Shown here: piece after piece, positions 41,608 to 50,508 of the stretch
Layout of the letters: each line of letters begins with the position of its first letter
How positions within the stretch are numbered: position 1 is the first letter of the stretch
Origin: Pseudomonas sp. Irchel 3E20
GTDB taxonomy: Bacteria; Pseudomonadota; Gammaproteobacteria; Pseudomonadales; Pseudomonadaceae
Length of the DNA: 64,000 bases
Reading direction: 5' to 3'
Assembly: GCF_900187645.1 (NCBI RefSeq)
Contig: NZ_FYEE01000008.1
Span: forward strand, 124,001 to 188,000
The notes under the pieces: model-generated
Database searches by the model: none
The model's input: only the letters and a program-made list of their open reading frames with translations
What the model was told of the DNA's origin: nothing
Translations under genes and position numbers: made by a program

Positions 41608-43317
41608 TTAACGGTTTTCGTAACTTTCAAGCATGGGATCAAGCAATTCGAGTGCCATCCGGTAGGCCTGGCGCTGGCATGCCTTGTCGAAGGCAAAAGC
41701 CAACGCGGCTAAACGCACGTCTGCCACATCTACGCCGCTCAGGTCCACGCACTGTTTTTCGGCCTCCGCCAGGGCTGCCGGCAACAAGGGAAAGATCCTT
41801 TCATTAACCGGCCAGCCAGCGCCCAAGGGCTCGAGCGTCCAGCGCCCCCAATGGCAGGCCCAGACTTCTTTCCCTGAGTCGTGCCATAACGCATCGGGGC
41901 CCAGATCAGAGGTCATGATTGTCAGTTGCATGGACTCCAGCCTTGCCTTGATACCGGCCAGCGAATCCGCCAGACGCTCGACCAACGGCCCTTCAGCCTC
42001 GTTGGCGAACAGGTGCAGGCGCGGCACGACCTGCTCGTCAAGCCGCTGCCAAAGCATCGGCCGGGAACGGCTGAACAGCGCCACCAGCGACGCATCCGGG
42101 CGCACAGCAAACAGGCTGGACGTTACCGCCAGCGCCGCACGCTTGGACTGCTGAGGCTCGATCGGCGCCACACCCGGCCACTCGAACACGTGACAATGAA
42201 AACTCTCGACTTGCTCCACCAAACACAAGCGCGCAAGAGGTGCCCGGGGCTCGTTCATCTCGCTGAACAAACTCGCCTCATGGCGCGCTAACGCTGTCCG
42301 ATTCTTACCGAACAGCTTGACCAGAAATCGCCTGTGGTCGCCCTCGGCCTGCACGTCCACCGTCCACATCAGCAAATCGGCCATGCCGGACGGCAACAGG
42401 TTAGTCTGTGGCTCGCCGTCGATATGCTCCACCACTCGGGCAATCAAGGGCGTCAGCCACGCGGGCAGGGTATCGGCCTGAGCCAGCGCCCACATACCGT
42501 TGGCCCCGACAGGAGGCGCCTTACCCACATACACGTGCCCCTGGAAAAGCAGCGCATTCAATTGCAGGCGTTGCTGGTAAAGGTTCGTCAGGTCCGTGAC
42601 AAACGCCACCACGCGACGGAACACTTGGCGCACCAACAACAAAGCGGCGATCGCCCACAGCATCGAAACGTTCGACCCCAGCAGGATATCGACGACGATG
42701 CAGCCAAACGTCACAAAGAAACCCACGTTGGCCAGCACGCCGATCAAATGGATCAGCTCTTTCGCAGGCTTGCCGCGAAACGTCGGGCTGTAGCGAAACG
42801 TACTCACCAGTACGATCCACACAATGGCCAGATAACCGCTAATCACCAAGGCCTGCAGCGGGTAGACCTTCAACAGCAGCGCGCCGGCTAACAGAATAAA
42901 AACAGCCCCCGCCTGCGCCCCGGCAAACCGCTGGTAAGCCTTGCTCAGAAGCTGCTCCTGATTTTCAAACAGGCTCAACTTACGACTGCGGGCAATCAGC
43001 GTGCGCGCCCCATATGCCGAGAGCTTGCCGATCAGCGCCTCAGCCAACAGGTGCAGAATGAAAAACTTGATCGCCGCCGCACACAACGCCAACACCAGGG
43101 TCGGCCGGCCATAACCGTGCAGCAACGACGGGAAATACGAAGGGATATTTGCCGAACCCAGCAAAATCACGACCTTCAAGGGCAACAGCGCTGCCAGCAA
43201 CGCGGCGACCTGGGAAACCAGCGTACACAGCACGACAAGAAGGGTCGCGCCAGGCACCACTCGAAAGACCTTGCCTCCCACGGAAAACGTCCAGCGTGCG
43301 GCTGCCATGAGTTGCAT
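41608..43317 (-). CDS. 6-TM ABC-exporter-like membrane protein with kinase-fold-like C-terminus
   Basis: 569 residues, no named family known to me. The first ~265 residues hold six hydrophobic helices with the spacing of a type-I ABC exporter membrane domain (e.g. KVFRVVPGATLLVVLCTLVS, AGAVFILLAGALLLKV). There is no Walker A, LSGGQ or Walker B in the rest. The C-terminal ~290 residues instead resemble an aminoglycoside-phosphotransferase/choline-kinase fold: RRFLVKLFG (lysine strand), ALARHEASLF (helix C), and TSDLGPDALWHDSG ... CHWGRWTLEPLGAG in place of HGDLHPGNxL ... IDW. Two catalytic positions differ, so it may be a pseudokinase or sensor. Function unknown; glycan export or modification is a guess from context. 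Confidence 0.7.
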   Translation of the reverse strand: MQLMAAARWTFSVGGKVFRVVPGATLLVVLCTLVSQVAALLAALLPLKVVILLGSANIPSYFPSLLHGYGRPTLVLALCAAAIKFFILHLLAEALIGKLSAYGARTLIARSRKLSLFENQEQLLSKAYQRFAGAQAGAVFILLAGALLLKVYPLQALVISGYLAIVWIVLVSTFRYSPTFRGKPAKELIHLIGVLANVGFFVTFGCIVVDILLGSNVSMLWAIAALLLVRQVFRRVVAFVTDLTNLYQQRLQLNALLFQGHVYVGKAPPVGANGMWALAQADTLPAWLTPLIARVVEHIDGEPQTNLLPSGMADLLMWTVDVQAEGDHRRFLVKLFGKNRTALARHEASLFSEMNEPRAPLARLCLVEQVESFHCHVFEWPGVAPIEPQQSKRAALAVTSSLFAVRPDASLVALFSRSRPMLWQRLDEQVVPRLHLFANEAEGPLVERLADSLAGIKARLESMQLTIMTSDLGPDALWHDSGKEVWACHWGRWTLEPLGAGWPVNERIFPLLPAALAEAEKQCVDLSGVDVADVRLAALAFAFDKACQRQAYRMALELLDPMLESYENR

Positions 43318-43381
43318 AGATTTTTTCCAAAAAATGGCCCCCTTCAGACGGGGGCCGGCACTCTAAATAATGCTCAAAAAA

Positions 43382-43828
43382 TTAAGCATTCTTCCATGTA
43401 ACTTTCAAGCGGGTCTTAACTTTAGGTACGGTATCCGGCTTAACCTCTTCATAACTCATAGTCACCGAAGGGCTGCCCTTCTTCATGTAACTGACCACAT
43501 ACAGTCCTGCCTGTTCCTTTCTGACTTTGCGAACATAGCCCCGCTTTGCAAGCGCTGCATACACAGCGCCTTCTACAGACATCAGGTTCTCGGAGGACTC
43601 GAAAACATAACGCTCAAGATGCCCGTTTTCTTCATCAATCCGAGTGTAGCTACGAAGCTGGCCGACCACTTCAAGGGCATTGCCATCTGGCAAATACAGC
43701 GCATTTTTATGCACAGCCTGAGTAGCACTGGTCTGCTGTTTGGCAGACGCGTCTGCTTTTCCTTCTGGCGCTTCACTGCATGCCGTCAACGATACCAAAA
43801 CGCACAACGCCAATGTTTTCTTAAACAC
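43382..43828 (-). CDS. Small lipoprotein, unknown function
   Basis: 148 residues from a GTG start (MFKKTLALCVLVSLTACSEA) with AAGGAG six bases upstream; the frame extends six codons further (to 43846). Lipobox LTAC puts the lipidated cysteine near residue 17, followed by a low-complexity Ala/Ser/Thr/Gln linker and a basic, beta-rich domain (two YVFESSENL / VVSYMKKGSP blocks). Not recognised. Within the glycan operon it may be an envelope component of the assembly. Confidence 0.7.
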   Translation of the reverse strand: MFKKTLALCVLVSLTACSEAPEGKADASAKQQTSATQAVHKNALYLPDGNALEVVGQLRSYTRIDEENGHLERYVFESSENLMSVEGAVYAALAKRGYVRKVRKEQAGLYVVSYMKKGSPSVTMSYEEVKPDTVPKVKTRLKVTWKNA

Positions 43829-43842
43829 CCCAAACTCCTTAG

Positions 43843-44490
43843 TCACTTCAACGCATCCAAACCATCTACGATGATTAAATTATGTTTTGAACAATGCTCC
43901 TGCCAACCGGAAAACTCACTCCAGCGTGACAGAAAAACAAAGTCCAGATTATTTTCCAGTGAAACTTGATGGTCGTATCTACTGTCCCCAAGAAATAATG
44001 CGGGCCTTGCAATATTTCCTGTCGACATCTCGCGTGCCACGATATCGGACTTATCATCAGGGCTGCCAAATATACCGCCATCGAACATGCCCGATAAATC
44101 ACGGGCAGCGAATACTTCGCGCAATTCCTGTTGATCGCCCCCGGACGCTACCAGCCAACGAGTGCCCGCCGTTTTTTCACGAAGTTCACGCAGCCCCGGC
44201 GCAATCGCACACGAAAGCAACCCCTTTCTCACCTCTTGCGCATAAGCCTCGAGAAGCTCATGCAACAACGGCCCTTGCACACTGGCAGGAACAATATGCC
44301 GTAGGAAATACTCAAATTTCTTATAGCGGGAAATTCCACCATTCTGCACGTGATGCTTAACAAGCGCATCTGCCGCATGAGCACCGTAGGGTATGGCCGC
44401 AAGGCGAAAAGCTTCAGTCTTGATGCGGTTAGAATCCAGTATGACGCCATCGCAATCAAACACTAATGTTCGGTAGTCGCTTAGCCTCAT
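43843..44490 (-). CDS. HAD-superfamily phosphatase
   Basis: 215-residue HAD-IA hydrolase. Motif I is FDCDGVILDSN (nucleophile D and D+2), motif II LVASGGD, and motif III/IV KSDIV ... LFLGDSRYDH with the acidic pair. The start overlaps the cytidylyltransferase stop as ATGA. It is the phosphatase step of the putative sugar-acid cassette (compare KdsC or NeuC-type phosphate removal), but the substrate is inferred. Confidence 0.85.
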   Translation of the reverse strand: MRLSDYRTLVFDCDGVILDSNRIKTEAFRLAAIPYGAHAADALVKHHVQNGGISRYKKFEYFLRHIVPASVQGPLLHELLEAYAQEVRKGLLSCAIAPGLRELREKTAGTRWLVASGGDQQELREVFAARDLSGMFDGGIFGSPDDKSDIVAREMSTGNIARPALFLGDSRYDHQVSLENNLDFVFLSRWSEFSGWQEHCSKHNLIIVDGLDALK

Positions 44491-45173
44491 ACCGTCGCCA
44501 CTCTACTATCGAGCATCGCTTCCGCTAATTTGAAGTCATCAGGCCAATCAATATCAAAACCTGAATTGCCGCTCGACACATGTAAAAAAGGCTTTACGCC
44601 GATTCGATCCGCGTAGGTGCTGTAGTTCTTGCGCCCGGAAATAAACACAGCACTATCTACTTCATACACAGGTTTGATTGTCTGAGTACGGGGCCACTTC
44701 TCCAAGGTCCGATCGTAGTTAAGTGGACCTTGCTCGTCCCAGAGAAAGCCGTGAACCTTCTTCACCGACATCAATGAGTCAAACCCACTATCCAATGCCT
44801 TGAAATACTCTGCGATGGCGTGTTCATAGGAGGAAGACGTATAGAACGGCGATGTCACGTGCGTCCAGACAATATGCTCTTGCGATGTCACCTGAGCGGC
44901 AAGCGCCACTAACTCATCGGTACTTGTAACGCTACTCGACAACGCATCATCACGTTCATGAAGAACCAACTTCTTTGATTTCAAAGAGCGCGCATAGTCG
45001 AGAATTTCCTGGTCATTCGTACTCAGCACTACTTCATGAATTTTCTCGCAGTGATCCAGCTGATGTAGTTTCACCTGAATCAAGCCAAACTCATAGCCCG
45101 AAAATTTCTTTATATTCTTCCGGGGTACACGTTCGCTACCTTTACGACATGGCAAAAAGCAGGAAACACTCAT
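44487..45173 (-). CDS. CMP-sugar-type cytidylyltransferase (acylneuraminate family)
   Basis: 228-residue nucleotidyltransferase with the family N-terminal motif LPCRKGSERVPRKNIKKF, the late WTHVTSPFYTSS segment and the metal-binding DIDWPDDFKLAEAML. Members activate a sialic-acid-like or other 2-keto acid with CTP. No neuB/neuA-type synthase is present, so its acid is probably not ordinary sialic acid. Its start overlaps the aldolase stop by 4 bases and its end overlaps the HAD gene, so all three are translationally coupled. Confidence 0.85.
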   Translation of the reverse strand: MSVSCFLPCRKGSERVPRKNIKKFSGYEFGLIQVKLHQLDHCEKIHEVVLSTNDQEILDYARSLKSKKLVLHERDDALSSSVTSTDELVALAAQVTSQEHIVWTHVTSPFYTSSSYEHAIAEYFKALDSGFDSLMSVKKVHGFLWDEQGPLNYDRTLEKWPRTQTIKPVYEVDSAVFISGRKNYSTYADRIGVKPFLHVSSGNSGFDIDWPDDFKLAEAMLDSRVATV

Positions 45174-46792
45174 AGTGGAGCTCCAATATCCCCATAAACG
45201 CTGGATAACGGCAGGTCATAACGAGACGGAGTAATTGCCAACAACGGCACCGCGCCTACACTACTCTTATACATTTCCAGAAGCTTATTCATTTCAGCGT
45301 TACGTGGATCATCTGCATTGTAGCCATCAAAACCGGCCAACAAGACACGTGAGGCCTTGCCACTGGCAATCACAGCCAATGCATAGGCAATAACCAATGC
45401 TGTTGGCAACACGCAATGGTTCGGGTGGAAACCAAACTCACCAAACCGGACCTCGATCCCAAAATCGAAGAGCTCTTTACCGCGCAAGGCCTCGCACACT
45501 TCGGCAGGCAACATTGAGGCCGGGGTAATCAACGGCTGCGGTAGATTCACATGTTCATCGCAGTCCGCCAGCAAACGTACTGGGTGGCAGGCTAGACGTA
45601 CATCTATCAACTCAGCACTCAGTTGTGCTTGAGTATTGAGCGCCATGACAAAGGGTTTTGCAGAGCGAACATAGCGTTCCAATGCATCCCGATGCGCCTC
45701 CACGCCTGGCCCTGTTCCCAACAACAAAACCTCACGGCCAGCAAATACCTCAGCAGGTGCCCATGTGCCCCGTGGTGGGCCTTGGTAAAAATTACGCGCT
45801 GCATCAAGAGTGTTCAAACTGAATTTCTTACCGCCTTCCACTCGCAAATGCTCAATGACTGCAAGCATATCTTCTTCGCTGTATCGGGAATCTCCGAGCA
45901 TCTCCTGAATGTACGTGGGGTGAATCCCGTACTTACCTGCCAGAAAATAATAAGTATTCGTCCCCCAGCCACACTGTTGCTGAAGTGGCTGGAAGTACTC
46001 TCGAATCAAGCCCATTAAAGGCACGATATTACAAGCACCACCTGAGCGCTCTGCCAACTCGATGGCGAGGTACTCCGTCTTCGCATTACCGGGGCCACGT
46101 CCCATTCCGGTAACGGTTGCGTCAAGCCAGGTCACACCCTCATCCAGTGCCCGCAGCGTGTTTTGCAGAGCCAGTCCCATATTGTCATGGGTGTGGATAC
46201 CCATAGGACCGGCCCAATAACGACGGAACCACCCAATAACACGAGCCGTTTGGTCAGGATTCATACTGCCCATGCTGTCCGCAAAATAGAGGGCATCCAA
46301 CGGCCATCGACTTGCCTCTAGAGCCAGAGCCTCGATATCTGCCTGGCTGCGTTCCGCCACCTGCATCAGGTTGAAACCTACGAGAAAACCGCGCTCTTTG
46401 AGCCATGATGATGCAGGCAGTGCGAGTGAAAACTCATGAACATGACAAGCAATCCGAACCAACTTCACCGGGGAGGTTGCCGCTGATTCGGGGAAGAGTC
46501 GCTCTAGGGTCGCTTCCAGGCCTGGCGTGCTGCCTACCAATTCAGAGGCGTTAACCATTACTCCAACCATAGGGCCCTGTGGTAGAGCAAGGCTGCGGAG
46601 AAAATCATCGGTGGTATATGCAGTGGCTCCTTGGAAGCCAGAGTTCTTCAATGAACGAAGCCCAATTTCAACAATATCGATGTTGGCCGCGGACATCGCA
46701 TACAAATATTCATTTATAACATCGACAGAAAAATTCCAGCTATTGTAATAACCACCATCCCTCAGCGTGCAGTCAAGAATCAGACCCTTCAT
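45170..46792 (-). CDS. DRE-TIM aldolase with C-terminal Rossmann-like domain
   Basis: 540 residues. The first ~300 form an HMGL-like TIM barrel: LDCTLRDGGYY carries the family RD motif, GIHTHDNMGLALQNTL the metal histidines and GMGRGPGNAKTE the later signature, so it should be an active pyruvate-type aldolase or lyase. The last ~190 start with EVLLLGTGPGVEAHRDAL, a nucleotide-binding-like glycine motif, and look like a second, sugar-nucleotide- or DUF115-like domain. The likely role is aldol formation or cleavage of a keto-sugar acid that the two following genes dephosphorylate and CMP-activate. Overlaps its upstream and downstream genes by 4 bases each. Confidence 0.8.
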   Translation of the reverse strand: MKGLILDCTLRDGGYYNSWNFSVDVINEYLYAMSAANIDIVEIGLRSLKNSGFQGATAYTTDDFLRSLALPQGPMVGVMVNASELVGSTPGLEATLERLFPESAATSPVKLVRIACHVHEFSLALPASSWLKERGFLVGFNLMQVAERSQADIEALALEASRWPLDALYFADSMGSMNPDQTARVIGWFRRYWAGPMGIHTHDNMGLALQNTLRALDEGVTWLDATVTGMGRGPGNAKTEYLAIELAERSGGACNIVPLMGLIREYFQPLQQQCGWGTNTYYFLAGKYGIHPTYIQEMLGDSRYSEEDMLAVIEHLRVEGGKKFSLNTLDAARNFYQGPPRGTWAPAEVFAGREVLLLGTGPGVEAHRDALERYVRSAKPFVMALNTQAQLSAELIDVRLACHPVRLLADCDEHVNLPQPLITPASMLPAEVCEALRGKELFDFGIEVRFGEFGFHPNHCVLPTALVIAYALAVIASGKASRVLLAGFDGYNADDPRNAEMNKLLEMYKSSVGAVPLLAITPSRYDLPLSSVYGDIGAPL

Positions 46793-49700
46793 TCTTCATT
46801 CCCTTTAAATACTTTATTTGACTTAACGGTACTACTACGACTCGAAGACCGAACAAAACCGACAGCTTGAAACATTGCAGATTCATCACCAACATCAAAA
46901 CGAGCAACTGGGTCAGATTGGTACGCTAAGTACTCAACACGCTTGCCATCTTTGAGTAAATAAAATGCATAGCTTGCATCTCCCGCCTCTAAAGCTACAG
47001 TGCTCGGGTGAATTCTACAGGTAACACCCTCCTTCTCTGAAACCGAAAGAGACACGCGATCAATCAAAGAAGAGTAAGCACTGTCTATTCTTTTAATTTC
47101 ACCGGAAAGTGAATCAAGAGAAAAGCTCTCAGAAAAAATGTACTTAAGAAAATCGAACACAAATGTTCTTGGAGGGGCCGTATGGCCTTTGCCCCAAGAA
47201 GAGGAAAGATACAGATACTGTTTCGGCATCAACCAAGTGCCACCCACATCGACCGAGGGCAGACAAATATCTTTGTAATACTGTGGCAAATGAACATTGA
47301 GGTGATGTTTATCATGGGCATTTTGAAGGTAAATTACGGTATTTTCCTGCTCAGACGCATGAAGCTGGTAGTCAATACCCGCCTGATGAAGTCTCTGAGC
47401 ATTATCCCCACCACTGGCAGAGGGAAAACATACATCTAGATAGTCACGTACAGAAGCTGTCGAATACAAGCTGATATCGGTCTGCGGATTGGCGCAAACT
47501 GAAAAGCTGCCAGGCAACTCTCGGCCATAGTAAAGGCTCGCAAAACCACCGCCGCTACCGCCATAAAAAACAGTGCGGTTGTGCCCCACAGATTTCGAAA
47601 AATTATGCACAAGCTCTTTGATAGCGGCTTGGCATTGAAAATCTTGCGCGCCCGCGTACCAAGCTAAGGACAACTCATTGTCATTGGTTATAGAGGGATC
47701 GCTAATCATAAGAATATTGGCATCCACGACACCAATAGCCCCATTACCGGCAAACGCAGGCATCTTACTAGCGCTCGTTCGAGTCAACGCGGAATGAAAG
47801 AAGACCAACAGATTGTTAGAGGGATGAGGTACAAAGCGAAAGTAGAACTCTCGCTCCTGCACCTTGCAGAGGTAACTTGCTGCAATCTCTCTTGAGATCT
47901 TTTCAAAGCCGACAGTATCAGTAAGGTCTATCGGCTCGTATTCATTTCGGCTGGAGCCTGGCTTCATTTCCTCAGACTCAGACAGCACGGTCAGATCAAC
48001 CGCTCGGACAATTGCTTTGCCACTTCCCTTCAAACGCCATGTGATGTTAATTCCACGCTCATTCGGCTCTGAAGGTACATGCAGGGATTGCCCCAGGCTG
48101 AGGTACTGATTCTGTACCGTCTTACCGTTCTGAGAGATAGCGACGACAGCACTCACCGATAACTGGCGATCCGTCCTCCCAAGAAAGCGAACCACCGCCT
48201 CTTTGCCTGCTGGAATTTGCCCAATGCCTTGGGGCGACCCCACTTTCCCACCGGAAATAAGCCGCAGCAGGGCATGTTTTTTTCGCGTATCGCAAGTGAT
48301 TTGGATAGCAGTTTCCATGACCTGAACATCGACGCCTTCGGCCTCTCTAATCACAGCATTTTTCAGGTCAAGTTCATAACTATTGCCACCCCATACAGCA
48401 GCAAAGAATGCTCTCATCAAATCTGGTTTTATTGAGTAGGAAACTTCCGACCAATTACGACTTTTCGACGCATCATCGACCACCCACGACTGCGGAACAA
48501 AATGTGTATTGGGGTGAAGGTGGTCCGTGTGCATCGCGCTACGGGCGCCGTAACCTATTCCTTTCTTTCCGTTAAACCGCGCTACGTACATTGAGTCGGT
48601 TAAAAAACTGGTCAGGAACATCGAGACATAGTACGCACAGGCAATTTTCTTCTCAGCGCGGGCGCCGACCAGGTCGACGACCGAGCTGATAGGAACCAGC
48701 CCCTCAGTAATCTCTCGGAGCAACTTGGTTTCGCCCACACAATTTTTCAATCTGAAACTTGAAACATCCTCGCCTTCGGCAGAGGTAAGCCCATCAAAGA
48801 TGAAGACCGCATCGGCATGCTTTTGCAGGACATCTGCAATAATGGCTCTTATTGTCTCAACTTGCTCACGCCAAACTCGCTTTTCTACGCAGATCCCAAA
48901 CCAGAAAACTGCAGAGGACGAGCCTAATTTCAGTGTCAAATCCGGATCTTTGATCGCCAGTTGTGCCAGGCTATCAGCAACTACCAACTCGTCGAATCGA
49001 CCAAAATCCGCGGGGCGCATTTGCGGGTATCCCGGCACAATCAAATATTTATTATTATCAAGTAAGTAATCACTAAGGGCTTCGGCAGATGCAAAGTCCA
49101 GCCCCTCTCCTCGCCCAAACAGCCTGGGCACAGGATAGAAGCTGCCGCCATTGATGCTTAACACCTGCTGCCCTTCCTGCAAGTACTTCTTGAACGACAG
49201 AACTGAAGGCAACATGTCATAAAAATAGTGGTAAGGGCGCCCATAAGACACCATGACACCTGCGCTTTCTATTTTTTGAGCGCAGAAGTAGCTATTCAAC
49301 TGCTCTTCACGCCCCCCACAAAAGTCATGCAATGCATTAAAGCAATCATTGGGCAAGTCGATTGCATCGAGCTTCAATAGAACCCTTAACGATGGATAAT
49401 ACAGTGCACGGCAGAATTTATGATGCTGAACTAATACAGCAAGAACACCCTGATCGTCGAAAAACAAGAAGTTACGTCCAACCAAATAGACGCTGCCCAC
49501 TAACTGCATGTTGCCCTGGCGTCGAGGAGAAATGAGTTCAACCTGCCCCCCCGACAAGGCTTCTTGCATGATGGCAGTAATATTGTCACTTGCAACTTGA
49601 TTGTAAAAATCCGGAAAAAACGGCAGTGTGGCGACACTATCGCCTAGCGATGCCTGTACGACTTCAACGGCATCATCAAAGCGCAACTGTTTCAGTTGTT

Positions 49701-50472
49701 CTGCTAGCTCCGATATTCCTTGAGTGCCGCTAATATTTTCGCGGGCATCTTTAATCGAAGCGATTATCTTCATATAAACCTGAGGCATGTAATGAAAGGG
49801 ACTGCGCCCCCACTTATGGTTGGCGTCTGCAACAACGCTTTCTTTTGTAAACTGGACAAACTGGGTACTACTCAAATCCTGAGCCATCCGCTCATACATC
49901 CGCATCAGGAACTGATTATTTTTTTCAATCCAACCCTTTCGGTACATCGCATCGAACGTGACACCAGTAGAATCTTGAGATGCCCACAGAGCCTGACTCA
50001 CCCGTAGTTTATGAAGACAGCCATGATGACTCAATATGTCGACTAGCCGTTCCCAGCCGCTCAGCCAAAGCTCATAGTAACGTTGACTCAGCGGCAGAAC
50101 GACTTCAAGCCCCTCATAAACGGACTTCACATCTGTTTTAAGCATTTCATTTGAAAGGGTAAAAACAGTATTTTCATCCTCCGAGACGAGCAGGCCGAAG
50201 CGCTCATCAATCAGGTCGACAAGCAATACATCAAAGTCAGTCGACACCACAACATCAGCGAAAGATTTATTCAGTTCATACCCCAGGATCCGGCGCTGAA
50301 AGTTTGATTCCACATTGTCGAGAGACACTTCTCGATCGCAGGCTGCGGTTCCAACGCCCGCTATCGAGGATCGGGCAAAGTATTCAATCAACTCCATATC
50401 CGCGAAACCGTTAAGTTCCAGTGCATCGCGCGATACGCAGCTTCCAAACAACAGAACCTTCACTTTTTGCAT
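46789..50472 (-). CDS. Giant multidomain glycan protein (DUF6270 + GT61-like + alpha/beta-hydrolase)
   Basis: 1227 residues, AT-rich codon use. The N-terminal ~240 resemble DUF6270 (VLLFGSCVSRD opening and ADANHKWGRSPFHYMPQVYM), an SGNH-like esterase fold seen in surface-glycan loci. A middle part (about 300-720) recalls GT61 transferases (SYGRPYHYFYDMLPSV, then HTDHLHPNTHFVPQSW). A beta-sandwich follows at about 740-860. The last ~330 are an alpha/beta-hydrolase with nucleophile elbow YGGSGGGFASLYYG and a candidate histidine in NAHDKHHLNVHLP, resembling Asp2-type acyltransferases. No signal peptide or membrane helix. Probably one polypeptide for several glycan-building and acylation steps. 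Domain borders are approximate. Confidence 0.7.
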   Translation of the reverse strand: MQKVKVLLFGSCVSRDALELNGFADMELIEYFARSSIAGVGTAACDREVSLDNVESNFQRRILGYELNKSFADVVVSTDFDVLLVDLIDERFGLLVSEDENTVFTLSNEMLKTDVKSVYEGLEVVLPLSQRYYELWLSGWERLVDILSHHGCLHKLRVSQALWASQDSTGVTFDAMYRKGWIEKNNQFLMRMYERMAQDLSSTQFVQFTKESVVADANHKWGRSPFHYMPQVYMKIIASIKDARENISGTQGISELAEQLKQLRFDDAVEVVQASLGDSVATLPFFPDFYNQVASDNITAIMQEALSGGQVELISPRRQGNMQLVGSVYLVGRNFLFFDDQGVLAVLVQHHKFCRALYYPSLRVLLKLDAIDLPNDCFNALHDFCGGREEQLNSYFCAQKIESAGVMVSYGRPYHYFYDMLPSVLSFKKYLQEGQQVLSINGGSFYPVPRLFGRGEGLDFASAEALSDYLLDNNKYLIVPGYPQMRPADFGRFDELVVADSLAQLAIKDPDLTLKLGSSSAVFWFGICVEKRVWREQVETIRAIIADVLQKHADAVFIFDGLTSAEGEDVSSFRLKNCVGETKLLREITEGLVPISSVVDLVGARAEKKIACAYYVSMFLTSFLTDSMYVARFNGKKGIGYGARSAMHTDHLHPNTHFVPQSWVVDDASKSRNWSEVSYSIKPDLMRAFFAAVWGGNSYELDLKNAVIREAEGVDVQVMETAIQITCDTRKKHALLRLISGGKVGSPQGIGQIPAGKEAVVRFLGRTDRQLSVSAVVAISQNGKTVQNQYLSLGQSLHVPSEPNERGINITWRLKGSGKAIVRAVDLTVLSESEEMKPGSSRNEYEPIDLTDTVGFEKISREIAASYLCKVQEREFYFRFVPHPSNNLLVFFHSALTRTSASKMPAFAGNGAIGVVDANILMISDPSITNDNELSLAWYAGAQDFQCQAAIKELVHNFSKSVGHNRTVFYGGSGGGFASLYYGRELPGSFSVCANPQTDISLYSTASVRDYLDVCFPSASGGDNAQRLHQAGIDYQLHASEQENTVIYLQNAHDKHHLNVHLPQYYKDICLPSVDVGGTWLMPKQYLYLSSSWGKGHTAPPRTFVFDFLKYIFSESFSLDSLSGEIKRIDSAYSSLIDRVSLSVSEKEGVTCRIHPSTVALEAGDASYAFYLLKDGKRVEYLAYQSDPVARFDVGDESAMFQAVGFVRSSSRSSTVKSNKVFKGNEE

Positions 50473-50508
50473 ACCAAAACTCTCAGAGCACGCGATTCAT
50501 ATAGGACC

